Below, piece after piece: positions 33,455 through 42,324 of a stretch of DNA of 64,000 bases. The notes beneath the pieces were generated by a model. It ran no database searches. It was given only the letters and a program-made list of their open reading frames with translations, and was not told the DNA's origin. A program made the position numbers and the translations under genes. Numbering within the stretch: the first letter of the stretch is position 1; every line of letters begins with the position of its first letter. The DNA is from Pseudomonas fluorescens (lineage in GTDB: Bacteria; Pseudomonadota; Gammaproteobacteria; Pseudomonadales; Pseudomonadaceae), in contig NZ_CP148752.1 in assembly GCF_040448305.1 (NCBI RefSeq), forward strand, positions 4,278,001 to 4,342,000, written 5' to 3'.

Positions 33455-35736
33455 CGGAATATAAACACTCGCTGGGCATGCTGGCGCTACTGGTCAGCAG
33501 CCCGCCGGACAAGCGAACGGTGTTTGGCCGCGCCCTGGATCAACTGGTCCACGACGTAGAGGGACGTGGCGTCAGTGTTCTGGCTTCGGAAAGTCTCATC
33601 GATGCCGCCTCGATCCTGCGCTCGGACCCGGCCATTCAATGCGTACTCATCCGATGGGAAATGGACACCAGCGAAGGCCACGCCGACTGCACCAAATTGC
33701 TGGTCAAGCTGCGCGAGCGCAACACCCGGGTGCCGGTGTTCCTGATCAGCGACCGCACCACCGCGTCGAGCATTCCGTTGCTGGTCATGCAACACGCCGA
33801 CGACTTCATCTGGCTGCCCGAGGACACCTCGCGTTTCCTCAGCGGGCGCATCCTGGCGGCCATCGAGCGCTATCGCCAGGCCGCCCTGCCGCCGATGTTC
33901 GGTGCGCTGGTGAAGTTTGCCCGCAACTATGAATACTCGTGGCACACCCCCGGCCATGCCGGCGGCACCGCGTTCCTGAAAAGCACCGCAGGCCGGGCCT
34001 TCTACGAGTTCTTCGGGGAGAACCTGCTGCGTTCCGACCTGTCGATCTCGGTCGGCGAACTGGGCTCCCTGCTCGATCACAGTGGTCCCATCGGCCAGGG
34101 CGAGCGCTACGCCGCCAAGGTCTTCGGCGCCCACCGCACGTACTACGTGACCAACGGCTCGTCGATGTCCAACCGCGTCATCCTGATGGCCAGCGTCACG
34201 CGCAACCAGATCGCCCTGTGCGACCGCAATTGCCACAAGTCCGCCGAGCACGCGATGACCCTGTCCGGGGCGATTCCAACCTACCTGGTGCCGACCCGCA
34301 ACCGCTACGGCATCATCGGCCCGATCCTGCCGCAGACCCTGAGCGCCGAAGGCGTGAAAGCCGCCATCGCCGACAACCCGCTGGTCAAGCAAGGCATCGA
34401 CCCGACGCCGGTGCACGCCATTGTCACCAACTCCACCTACGACGGCCTGACCTACAACGTCACCCGCGTCGAAGAGCTGCTGGGCGAAAGCGTGGACCGC
34501 CTGCACTTCGACGAAGCCTGGTACGGTTATGCGCGCTTCAACCCGCTGTACAGCGGACGCCATGCCATGCACGGCGACCCGGCCGATCACGACAAGTCCA
34601 AGCCGACCGTGTTCGCCACCCAGTCGACCCACAAGTTGCTGGCCGCCCTGTCCCAGGCTTCGATGATCCATGTGCGTAACGGGCGTAACCCGATTGAACA
34701 TGCGCGCTTCAACGAGTCGTACATGATGCACGCCTCGACCTCGCCGAACTACGCGATCATGGCGTCCTGCGACGTCAGCTCGGCGATGATGGAAGCACCG
34801 AGCGGGCAGATCCTCACCAACGAGTCGATTGAAGAAGCGATCAGCTTCCGCCAGGTGCTCTCGCGCATGCACAACGAGATGCTGAGCAAGGATGACTGGT
34901 TCTTTACCTGCTGGCAGCCGCCGACCGTACAGGTTGGCGCAGCGACCGTGCCGTTCCATGAGGTCGACCCGGCCACGCTGAAAACCGACCCGAACTGCTG
35001 GGTCCTGCACCCGAACGCGGTCTGGCACGGCTTCGGCGACATCGAAGACGGCTACTGCATGCTCGACCCGATCAAGGTTTCGGTACTTGCCCCGGGCATG
35101 GGCGACGACGGCAACCTGCTCGCCAACGGCATCCCCGCCTGCGTGGTCACCGCGTACCTGGGCCGCCAGGGTATCGTGGTCGAGAAAACCACCGACTTCA
35201 CCATCCTGTTCCTGTTCTCCATCGGCATCACCAAAGGCAAGTGGGGCACCCTGCTCAACGCCCTGCTCGACTTCAAGCGTGACTACGACGACAACGCCGA
35301 GCTCGAGCTGTGCCTGCCCGACCTGTACAACGCCAACCAGCATCGCTATGCCGGCATGGGCCTGAAGGATCTGGCCGACGAAATCTTCGCCGCCATGAAG
35401 AAACACAAAACCACCGCCAACATGTCCCAGGCCTTCGGCACCCTGCCAAAAGCCGAGTTCAGCCCGGTGGAGGCCTACGAAAAACTGGTGCGCAACGACA
35501 TCGAGCTGGTGACGCTCAACGAAGCCGCCGGGCGTCTCGCCGCGACCGGTATCGTGCCGTATCCGCCCGGCATCCCGCTGCTCATGCCGGGTGAGAACGC
35601 AGGTCCTGCGGACGGTCCGTTGCTGGCGTATCTCAAGGCACTGGAAGCCTTCGACAAATCCTTCCCCGGCTTCACCCATGACACCCACGGGATCGAAGTC
35701 GAAGACGGCGTTTATCGGATGCTGGTACTGAAATAA
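33451..35736 (+). CDS. Orn/Lys/Arg decarboxylase, fold III PLP enzyme
   Basis: 761 residues: N-terminal wing/receiver-like domain (1-140), PLP domain (about 150-560) and C-terminal domain. The PLP lysine is Lys395 in ATQSTHKLLAALSQASMIH; other landmarks are YSWHTPGHAGGTAFLKS, LHFDEAWYGYARFNPLYSGR and YPPGIPLLMPGENAG. The sequence resembles the AdiA/LdcA clade (arginine or lysine decarboxylase), yet its partner resembles the ornithine antiporter PotE, so the substrate is undecided. The operon would consume protons and export a diamine or agmatine, an acid-stress or polyamine function. Confidence 0.9.
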   Translation: MTEYKHSLGMLALLVSSPPDKRTVFGRALDQLVHDVEGRGVSVLASESLIDAASILRSDPAIQCVLIRWEMDTSEGHADCTKLLVKLRERNTRVPVFLISDRTTASSIPLLVMQHADDFIWLPEDTSRFLSGRILAAIERYRQAALPPMFGALVKFARNYEYSWHTPGHAGGTAFLKSTAGRAFYEFFGENLLRSDLSISVGELGSLLDHSGPIGQGERYAAKVFGAHRTYYVTNGSSMSNRVILMASVTRNQIALCDRNCHKSAEHAMTLSGAIPTYLVPTRNRYGIIGPILPQTLSAEGVKAAIADNPLVKQGIDPTPVHAIVTNSTYDGLTYNVTRVEELLGESVDRLHFDEAWYGYARFNPLYSGRHAMHGDPADHDKSKPTVFATQSTHKLLAALSQASMIHVRNGRNPIEHARFNESYMMHASTSPNYAIMASCDVSSAMMEAPSGQILTNESIEEAISFRQVLSRMHNEMLSKDDWFFTCWQPPTVQVGAATVPFHEVDPATLKTDPNCWVLHPNAVWHGFGDIEDGYCMLDPIKVSVLAPGMGDDGNLLANGIPACVVTAYLGRQGIVVEKTTDFTILFLFSIGITKGKWGTLLNALLDFKRDYDDNAELELCLPDLYNANQHRYAGMGLKDLADEIFAAMKKHKTTANMSQAFGTLPKAEFSPVEAYEKLVRNDIELVTLNEAAGRLAATGIVPYPPGIPLLMPGENAGPADGPLLAYLKALEAFDKSFPGFTHDTHGIEVEDGVYRMLVLK

Positions 35737-35756
35737 GTCACGCAGATTCACCGCAA

Positions 35757-35852
35757 CCCCTGTGGGAGCGAGCCTGCTCGCGATAGCGTTTTTTCAGTCA
35801 ACATCACTGTCGACTGACACTCCGCCATCGCGAGCAGGCTCGCTCCCACATT
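35757..35852. repeat. REPIN
   Basis: Two inverted REPs (tgtgggagcgagcctgctcgcg and complement) with a spacer containing cagtcaacatcactgtcgactgacactc, itself an imperfect palindrome. Confidence 0.9.
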
Positions 35853-35916
35853 GCTTTGCATCCCCCAAAAAATCCCTATGGGCAAACTCGATCACAGCGC
35901 TCTATGATTAATCCCC

Positions 35917-36318
35917 ATGACCACCACCGCTGCGATCCGCTCACCCTGCCCGCCCGGCGCCTGCGACTGCGGGCGTGACCCGTTGCTGGAAACACCGGGG
36001 GCGGACCTGCGCATTCTGTTTCTGACCCGCAACGAAGAAAAACGCCTGATCGAACGCCTGGAAAACCTGCAGAGCCTGAGCGATCTGGAGCACCTGCAAC
36101 GGCGCATGCTCGAACAGTTGGGCATCCGCGTGGACATCGCCCCCGGCTTCAATGAAGTGCGCACCATGCGCGGCATCGGCATCCAGATTGGCGAACTGCC
36201 GGGGCTGTGCCGAAAGACCCGCGCCAATATCCCCGCCGCCATTCGCCGTGCCATGGAAAAGCGCCCGGAGATTGCCTACGAGCTGCTCAATGCCAACGAC
36301 CTGTTGCGTGACGCCTGA
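35917..36318 (+). CDS. Conserved hypothetical protein with N-terminal cysteine cluster
   Basis: 133 residues. The N-terminus carries CPPGACDCGRDPLLETP (Cys at about 11, 16 and 18), which could hold a metal or Fe-S cluster. The rest is helical and charged (LTRNEEKRLIERLENLQSLS, LEHLQRRMLEQLGIRVDIAP) and ends with YELLNANDLLRDA. I have seen proteins like this in Pseudomonas but cannot name a function. Its stop shares one base with the start of the HD-domain gene, so the two are co-translated. Confidence 0.7.
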   Translation: MTTTAAIRSPCPPGACDCGRDPLLETPGADLRILFLTRNEEKRLIERLENLQSLSDLEHLQRRMLEQLGIRVDIAPGFNEVRTMRGIGIQIGELPGLCRKTRANIPAAIRRAMEKRPEIAYELLNANDLLRDA

Positions 36319-36857
36319 TGAAACCCATTCTCGAATTCCCCATCACCGACGAGATTCTCACCTCGTTCGCCCTGGCCATCGGTGCCGACCTGCAGGGCTA
36401 CCGCAACCACATTTACCGGGTGCTGAATTTCCATGGCGCCCTGTGCGGTGCCGAAGGCCTGCCCTCGGAGGCCGTTCAAATCGCGGCGGCGTTTCATGAC
36501 CTGGGTATCTGGACCGATGACACGCTCGACTACCTGCCGCCGTCCATTGCCCTGGTCACCGAATACCTCGACAACCAGCAACGACCGGAACTGAAGGATG
36601 AAGTCAGCGCGTTGATACTTGAGCATCACAAGCTGCGCCGCTATCGCGGTGCCTACGCCGACAGTGTCGAGCCCTTCCGCCAGGCCGACCTGGTGGATGT
36701 GTCCCTGGGCCTGGTGCGTTTCGGCTTGCCCCGCAGCGTCATCAAAACCGTGCAGGCGACCTTTCCCGATCACGGTTTCCACTCGATGCTGATGAAGCTT
36801 TCAGCCCGCCAATTGCTCCGCTCGCCACTGCGCCCGCTGCCCATGTTGCGCTGGTGA
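36318..36857 (+). CDS. HD-domain phosphohydrolase-like protein
   Basis: 179 residues. HD-type residues are visible as NHIYRVLNFHGAL (first His), AAAFHDLGIWTDDT (His-Asp) and ILEHHKLRRY. Such proteins hydrolyse nucleotides or phosphate esters; the substrate here is unknown. It overlaps the preceding cysteine-cluster gene by one base. Confidence 0.8.
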   Translation: MKPILEFPITDEILTSFALAIGADLQGYRNHIYRVLNFHGALCGAEGLPSEAVQIAAAFHDLGIWTDDTLDYLPPSIALVTEYLDNQQRPELKDEVSALILEHHKLRRYRGAYADSVEPFRQADLVDVSLGLVRFGLPRSVIKTVQATFPDHGFHSMLMKLSARQLLRSPLRPLPMLRW

Positions 36858-37060
36858 AACAGGCGTCTGTTACCCCCTCGAAAATGCACCGGAACAGGAT
36901 CGGCGGTCATACATGAATCGCGGGGCACTGCTATGCCTTCCTTGGGAGATTTTGCCGCAAGCCAGCCAGGACGGAACTGGAAATCCAAGCGTGACCACGG
37001 CCCCGGCGCCAGCCAGGTGCGCGCAAACAACAGGTGCCAGTGCACAACAGGAGATGGCCG

Positions 37061-37339
37061 ATGTTATTCATCGTCAGTTGGACAATCAGCCCGGACAACC
37101 GTGATGCCGCAATCGCACGTTTTCTCAAGACCGGTGGCGCACCGCCCGCAGGCGTCACCATGCACGGGCGCTGGCACGCTGTAGGGAGCTCGGCCGGCTT
37201 CGGCATTGCCGAGGCGAGTGATTTGGTGCCGATTCAGAAATGGGTGCTGGAGTGGAACGACCTGATGAGCATGGACGTGCATGCCGCTTTGACCGATGAG
37301 CAAATCGCACCATTGCTGGCCGCCACTGCCGACCGGTAA
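37061..37339 (+). CDS. DUF3303 small protein
   Basis: 92 residues from the ATG at 37061, chosen because aggag lies seven to eleven bases upstream. The pattern MLFIVSWTISPDNRDAAIAR, HGRWHAVGSSAGFGIAEAS and WNDLMSMDVHAALTDEQ is the DUF3303 family, a small ferredoxin-like fold. Function unknown. Confidence 0.8.
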   Translation: MLFIVSWTISPDNRDAAIARFLKTGGAPPAGVTMHGRWHAVGSSAGFGIAEASDLVPIQKWVLEWNDLMSMDVHAALTDEQIAPLLAATADR

Positions 37340-37349
37340 TGACGAAGGG

Positions 37350-37374
37350 GGCGGCGGGTATCGCTCGCCGCCCG
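37350..37374 (+). terminator. Hairpin after the DUF3303 gene, weak terminator candidate
   Basis: GGGCGGCG (37350-37357) pairs perfectly with CGCCGCCC (37367-37374). No T run follows, so it may not terminate alone. Confidence 0.4.
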
Positions 37375-37557
37375 ACTTGAGCGGCTGCTTCGCCGGAAGG
37401 CCAATTCGATGCAACGCCCCTGCAACACTGATTTTCTGACTACTCATTACTGGATATTTCGCAATTCAAACCTACGCTCATCGCGGGGGGATAACACATT
37501 TCAGCGGCGGTTGGGGGCTCGTCTCAATGTACTCACGCTAGTACACAGGAACTCGAC

Positions 37558-39171
37558 ATGAACCGGAAAACCTTATCCTCGATGTTTGCTGTCCCCCTGT
37601 TGCTATCTGCCATGGCGCTTCCTGGCCTGACCCTGGCCGCTGACAAGTCCCCCAACATCCTGGTGATCATGGGCGACGATATCGGCTGGTCGAATATCGG
37701 CGTCTACAACCAAGGCATGATGGCTGGCAGAACCCCCAACCTCGACCAACTGGCGAATGAAGGCATGCGTTTCACCGACTATTACGCCGAAGCCAGTTGC
37801 ACCGCCGGACGCGCCAATTTCATCACCGGCGAACTGCCGATTCGCACGGGCATGACCACCGTCGGCCAGGCCGGCTCGCCCGTAGGCATTCCCGCCGAAG
37901 CCGTCACCATCGCGACCGCACTCAAGGCCATGGGTTATGCCACCGGCCAGTTTGGCAAGAACCACTTGGGCGACCTCAACCAGTTCCTGCCCACCGTCCA
38001 TGGTTTCGATGAATTCTTCGGCTACCTCTATCACCTCGACGCCATGGAAGATCCGGCACACCCCAATTATCCGCAGGAACTGCTCGCGACCGTGGGCCCA
38101 CGCAACATGGTCCACAGCTGGTCCTCCTCCACCGATGACACGACCGTGATGCCGCGCTGGGGCAAGGTGGGCAAGCAGAAAATCGAAGACGCCGGCACGC
38201 TCTATCCGGAGCGAATGAAAACCGTCGACGAGGAGATTCGCGACAAGGCCTTCTCGTTCATCGACAAGGCCAGGCAGGACAACAAACCGTTCTTCGTCTG
38301 GCTCAACCCGACCCGCATGCACATCGTCACGCACCTGTCCGACAAGTACCAGGCCATGCGCAACTCGCAGAATGGCTGGTCGGAACAGGAAGCCGGCATG
38401 GCGCAGCTCGATGACATCGTCGGCGATGTCCTGGCGAAGCTGAAGAAAGACGGCATGGACGACAACACCATCGTCATTTTCACCACCGACAATGGAGCGG
38501 AAAACTTCACCTGGCCCGATGGCGGCACGACGCCGTTCGCCATGGGCAAGGGCACGGTCATGGAAGGTGGCTTCCGGGTGCCGGCGATCATTCGCTGGCC
38601 GGGCAAAGTGCCGGCCAACCAGGTCGCCAACGGCATCATGTCCGGTATGGACTGGTTCCCGACCCTGGTCGCTGCCGCGGGCAACCCGAACATCACCGCC
38701 GAACTGCTCAAAGGCAAACAATTGGGCGACACCACCTACAAAGTTCATCTGGACGGCTATGATCAAACTCCAATGATCACCGGAAAAGGTCCGTCGAACC
38801 GGCATGAAATCTTCTACTTTGGAGAGAGCGCCTTGGGTGCAGTGCGCATAGACGACTACAAATATCGCTTCATTGACCAACCGGGGGGCTGGATGGGGGC
38901 TAAAGTTGCTGTGGACGTGCCGATCCTGACCAATCTTCGACTCGACCCGTTCGAGCGCATGGGCTGGCCGGAAAACCAGGCCGCGCAGGGTTCGCAACAG
39001 TACTTCGACTGGTTCAAGTTCCAGTTCTGGCGTTTCGTGTTCGTCCAGCAACAGGTGGCCAAACTGGCGGAAACGGCGATCGAGTTCCCGCCGATGCAAA
39101 AAGGCGCGAGCTTCAACCTCGACTCGGTTAAAGCCAAGATCGCCGCGGCTCGGGCAGAGATGGCCAAGTAA
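37558..39171 (+). CDS. Exported sulfatase with a Cys-Thr-Ala-Gly-Arg active-site motif
   Basis: 537 residues. A signal peptide (SSMFAVPLLLSAMALPGLTLA) is followed by the sulfatase core: NILVIMGDDIGWSNIGVYN gives two metal-binding aspartates and GRTPNLDQLANEGMRFTDYY follows. The formylglycine cysteine is Cys81 in SCTAGRANFITGELP. The usual motif is C-x-P-x-R; here alanine replaces proline. Later motifs are GQFGKNHLGD and FTTDNGAE. It should cleave sulfate esters in the periplasm. No formylglycine-generating enzyme gene is in the window. A FadL-type porin and a lipoprotein gene follow on the same strand. Confidence 0.9.
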   Translation: MNRKTLSSMFAVPLLLSAMALPGLTLAADKSPNILVIMGDDIGWSNIGVYNQGMMAGRTPNLDQLANEGMRFTDYYAEASCTAGRANFITGELPIRTGMTTVGQAGSPVGIPAEAVTIATALKAMGYATGQFGKNHLGDLNQFLPTVHGFDEFFGYLYHLDAMEDPAHPNYPQELLATVGPRNMVHSWSSSTDDTTVMPRWGKVGKQKIEDAGTLYPERMKTVDEEIRDKAFSFIDKARQDNKPFFVWLNPTRMHIVTHLSDKYQAMRNSQNGWSEQEAGMAQLDDIVGDVLAKLKKDGMDDNTIVIFTTDNGAENFTWPDGGTTPFAMGKGTVMEGGFRVPAIIRWPGKVPANQVANGIMSGMDWFPTLVAAAGNPNITAELLKGKQLGDTTYKVHLDGYDQTPMITGKGPSNRHEIFYFGESALGAVRIDDYKYRFIDQPGGWMGAKVAVDVPILTNLRLDPFERMGWPENQAAQGSQQYFDWFKFQFWRFVFVQQQVAKLAETAIEFPPMQKGASFNLDSVKAKIAAARAEMAK

Positions 39172-39239
39172 CAGCCGAATCCACGGGTGGCTGATGCAGT
39201 CCACCCGTATTCGAAATGGACAATTGCCGAGGGATTTCA

Positions 39240-40508
39240 ATGCCAATAAAAACAGCTGCCCTGCCCACCTCCGCGCTACTTGCCCTGTGCTGCCAGCAAG
39301 CCTGGGCCGGTGGCATCATGCTCTATGAAATCGGCACCGATAACGCCGGCCTGGCCAACGCCGGTGCCGCCGCCCGTGCCCAAGGCCCCTCGACCATCGC
39401 CAGCAACCCCGCGGGCATGAGTTACCTGCCGGGCACGCAAATCACCGCCGGCCTGCAGGTCCTGTACGGCGACCTGAGCTTCGACCGCGACTCCGGTACC
39501 AACACCCCGGGCAGCGGCAGTGGCAATGCCCTCGATCCGATGCCCGGTGGCAGCTTCTTCATCAGCCATGAACTGGACGAGCACTGGAGCGTCGGTTTCG
39601 GCCAGTACGGTGACTTCGGCCTGGCGCTCAATTACGACAACGACTGGTCTGGCCGCTACTTCGTGCAGAACGACAGCCTGCTCGGCTTGTCGCTGGTGCC
39701 CAGTGTGGCGTATCGCTTCAACGAGCAGTGGTCGGTCGGGCTTGGCATCAAGGCCATGTACGGCATGTTGAAGGCGGACACCGCCATCGACCGCTCCCCT
39801 TTCGGCTTCACTGACCGCTCAGACGGCCAATTCAAATACAGGGACAACGACTGGGGCTTTGGCGCCAACGTCGGCGTGATCTACGCCCCGCAACCCGGCA
39901 CGCGCATCGGCCTGACCTACACCAGCCAGGTCGACCTGGACTTCGAAGACAAGCTCGACGTCAAGGGCGATGGTCGGCTACTCGAACGAGTCAACAACAC
40001 CAACACCGAACTCGACACGAAGGTGCCGCAAACCGTCACCCTGAGCCTGTTCCAGCAATTGGACCGGCAATGGGCACTGCTGGCCTCGGCCAACTGGCAG
40101 GACTGGTCGGAGTTCGGCGACATCGGCGTAGAGGTCGACACCACCGCGTTTGGAGCGCAATCGAAAACGATCGACGCTGGTTTCAAGGACACCTGGCACC
40201 TCTCCCTTGGCGCGCAATACCAGGCGACCGAGCAGTGGCTGTGGAACTTCGGCGTGGCCTACGACAGCAGTGCCGTCTCGGACAGCAACCGTAGCGTGAT
40301 CCTGCCGATGAACGAATCCTGGCGTATTGCCACAGGAGCCACTTATGCTCTGAACAAGGACACCGATGTCAACGTCAGTTGGGCCATGGTCTGGCTCGGC
40401 GACATGCCGGTTGAGCAGACCAAATCCGTATCGGGCAATCGAGTATCCGGTCAATTCGACAATGCCTGGATTCAAGCCTTGAGCGGGAACATGACCTGGC
40501 GATTTTGA
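39240..40508 (+). CDS. FadL/OmpP1-family outer-membrane porin
   Basis: 422 residues from the ATG at 39240. After a signal peptide (ending near QQAWA) the mature N-terminus GGIMLYEIGTDNAGLANAG and RAQGPSTIASNPAGMSYLPG is the FadL hatch-domain pattern. The protein then alternates beta strands and ends in the outer-membrane C-terminal NMTWRF with terminal Phe. FadL channels pass hydrophobic molecules such as fatty acids or aromatics. It lies 68 bp after the sulfatase gene, so it may import sulfate esters or export products; that is inference. Confidence 0.9.
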   Translation: MPIKTAALPTSALLALCCQQAWAGGIMLYEIGTDNAGLANAGAAARAQGPSTIASNPAGMSYLPGTQITAGLQVLYGDLSFDRDSGTNTPGSGSGNALDPMPGGSFFISHELDEHWSVGFGQYGDFGLALNYDNDWSGRYFVQNDSLLGLSLVPSVAYRFNEQWSVGLGIKAMYGMLKADTAIDRSPFGFTDRSDGQFKYRDNDWGFGANVGVIYAPQPGTRIGLTYTSQVDLDFEDKLDVKGDGRLLERVNNTNTELDTKVPQTVTLSLFQQLDRQWALLASANWQDWSEFGDIGVEVDTTAFGAQSKTIDAGFKDTWHLSLGAQYQATEQWLWNFGVAYDSSAVSDSNRSVILPMNESWRIATGATYALNKDTDVNVSWAMVWLGDMPVEQTKSVSGNRVSGQFDNAWIQALSGNMTWRF

Positions 40509-40558
40509 TGTCTTGTAAACAAAAGAACGAAGATTTCTTCCAAGGAGTAAACACCACT

Positions 40559-41233
40559 ATGAATCTGTCCCGAAAACTGCTCTTCGGCGCCACGCTGGCC
40601 AGTCTGCTGCTAGGCGGTTGCACCTCGAAAGTGACGGAGAAGGAGCAATACTCAGGCTTCCTGTCCAACTACAACAACCTGCAGGAAGTCGAAACGCCGA
40701 GCGGTGGAACCGCGATGCGCTGGGTCAGCCCTTCGTGGAACCCCAATGCCTATGACACCGTGGTGTTCAACAAACTGGAGCTCTACCCAGCGCCAAAACC
40801 CGATGAGCGAGTCAACCAGCAGACCCTGACCGACATTCAGAACTACATGACCAGCAAGGCCAAGGCCTCCCTGGGTCAGAAGTATCGCGTAGTACCCACT
40901 TCCTCATCCGCTCCGGCGGGTTCCCGCCCTCTGATCATGCGTGCGGCGATCACCGGGGTGAACGCCGAGAACGAAGGCATGAAGTGGTATGAAGTGGTTC
41001 CCATCGCGGCCGTAGTCGGGGCAACTCAAGCTGCCACCGGTCACCGTGACCAGGACACCACCCTGTTCATCGAAGCCGAGTTCGTTGACGCCAAGAGCAA
41101 CCAGACCGTGGCCAAAGTGGTGCGCAAGGTGTTCGGCACCGAACTGAAAAACGAAAGCCAGCAGATTACCGCCAAGGACTTCAAGGCGGCGATCGACAAA
41201 CTGGGCACCGACTTCCAGGCGTTCCTCAAGTAA
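40559..41233 (+). CDS. DUF3313 lipoprotein
   Basis: 224 residues from the ATG at 40559 (caaggag upstream). Lipobox LLLGGC near residue 21. The mature part (YSGFLSNYNNLQEVETPSGG, RPLIMRAAITGVNAENEGMK and LFIEAEFVDAKSNQTVAKVV) is the DUF3313 family, envelope lipoproteins of unknown role. The frame upstream reaches into the porin stop, but the lipobox fixes the start. Third gene of the sulfatase-porin run. Confidence 0.85.
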   Translation: MNLSRKLLFGATLASLLLGGCTSKVTEKEQYSGFLSNYNNLQEVETPSGGTAMRWVSPSWNPNAYDTVVFNKLELYPAPKPDERVNQQTLTDIQNYMTSKAKASLGQKYRVVPTSSSAPAGSRPLIMRAAITGVNAENEGMKWYEVVPIAAVVGATQAATGHRDQDTTLFIEAEFVDAKSNQTVAKVVRKVFGTELKNESQQITAKDFKAAIDKLGTDFQAFLK

Positions 41234-41240
41234 CACACTC

Positions 41241-41277
41241 CATGTGGCGAGGGAACTTGCTCCCTCGCCACATGGAG
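41241..41277. repeat. Palindrome catgtggcgaggga / tccctcgccacatg
   Basis: Perfect-arm inverted repeat with the aacttgc centre between convergent genes, sharing its core with the one at 29543. It could stop transcription from both sides. Confidence 0.75.
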
Positions 41278-41336
41278 TTCCTTCCTGACTCTTGCGGTCA
41301 CTCCTTCATCACCACGTTTCTGTTGCCCAGGGCGAT

Positions 41337-42068
41337 TTAGGCCGCACCGCCCTTGGCCTGCTGCTCCAGATGCACTTGCAATTGCGGGTCGATCTGTAAC
41401 GCTGCGGCCAGTTCATCCAGATAGTTGCGCTCGGCGTCCTGCTGGTCGTCCACCAGCATCACGCTGGCCAGGTACATCTCCGAGGCCATGGCTGGGTCAG
41501 TGGCCGACTGCGCGACGTCATTGGCGTCCAGTGGCTTGGCGACCTCGTCGTCCAGCCATTGCTGCAATTGCGGATCGTCGGTGTGACGGCCGATTTCAGT
41601 GCTGATCATCTGCTTCTCGGCGACATCGATGCGGCCATCGGCCTTGGCCGCGGCAATCAATGCCCGCAGGATCGCATGGCTGTGCTCCTCGACCTCCGGG
41701 CCGGCCAGCAAGTCCACGGTCCGTGGCGCTTCTTGCGGTGCCGACGCCTGACTGCGTTGCCAGGCCTGGTACGCCTGGAACGCCATCATGCCCAGGGACG
41801 CCAGCGCCGCATAATTTGTGCCGCCAGCGGAACGACTTTGCGGTGCACCGCCCATCGGCGAACCGCCGCCAAGCAAACCACCGAGCAATCCGCCCAACCC
41901 TGCACCACCGCCACCAGCACCCGCACCGGCGCCACCGCCCAACAAGCCGTCGAGCAATCCACCCAGGTCGCCGAGCCCGCCTTGGGCCGACGCGCCACCG
42001 CCACCCTGTTGCGCCATAGAGCCCTGGCCGGCGCGCAGTAATTGTTCGAGCAGATCGCTGGTGTTCAT
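41337..42068 (-). CDS. TerB-like / DUF533 protein with Gly-rich N-terminus
   Basis: 243 residues. Residues about 20-80 are a glycine-rich low-complexity stretch (GGLLDGLLGGGAGAGAGGGG). The C-terminal half (about 125-240) is the DUF533/TerB-like helical domain: SHAILRALIAAAKADGRIDV, EKQMISTEIGRH and LDELAAALQIDPQL. The family includes YebE of E. coli; the function is unclear. It is a single gene on the minus strand. Confidence 0.85.
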   Translation of the reverse strand: MNTSDLLEQLLRAGQGSMAQQGGGGASAQGGLGDLGGLLDGLLGGGAGAGAGGGGAGLGGLLGGLLGGGSPMGGAPQSRSAGGTNYAALASLGMMAFQAYQAWQRSQASAPQEAPRTVDLLAGPEVEEHSHAILRALIAAAKADGRIDVAEKQMISTEIGRHTDDPQLQQWLDDEVAKPLDANDVAQSATDPAMASEMYLASVMLVDDQQDAERNYLDELAAALQIDPQLQVHLEQQAKGGAA

Positions 42069-42324
42069 GCCGTTTGTCCTCTTGAAGGGCGTTTATCCAG
42101 TCAGGCAACGATAGCCCCCGCAGGCGAATGTGCCAGCACCGTTGGGCTGACCCGCCCGCGCTACCGCGGATTGCTCCGGGGTATTTTTTGTGGGCCAGCT
42201 AAGATTCATAGGTGGTGAACCTTATTCCCGGATACCCGGTCGATACCTGCAACCCGACCCGGTTTGCCACCACCCCGTACGCGGGGTGACAACTGGCTTG
42301 CTTCATTCACTGGAGAACGCCCCC

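Noticed and set aside
33487..35751. 754-codon minus-strand open frame
   Set aside because: Antisense to the Orn/Lys/Arg decarboxylase, which has all family motifs; the shadow product has none.
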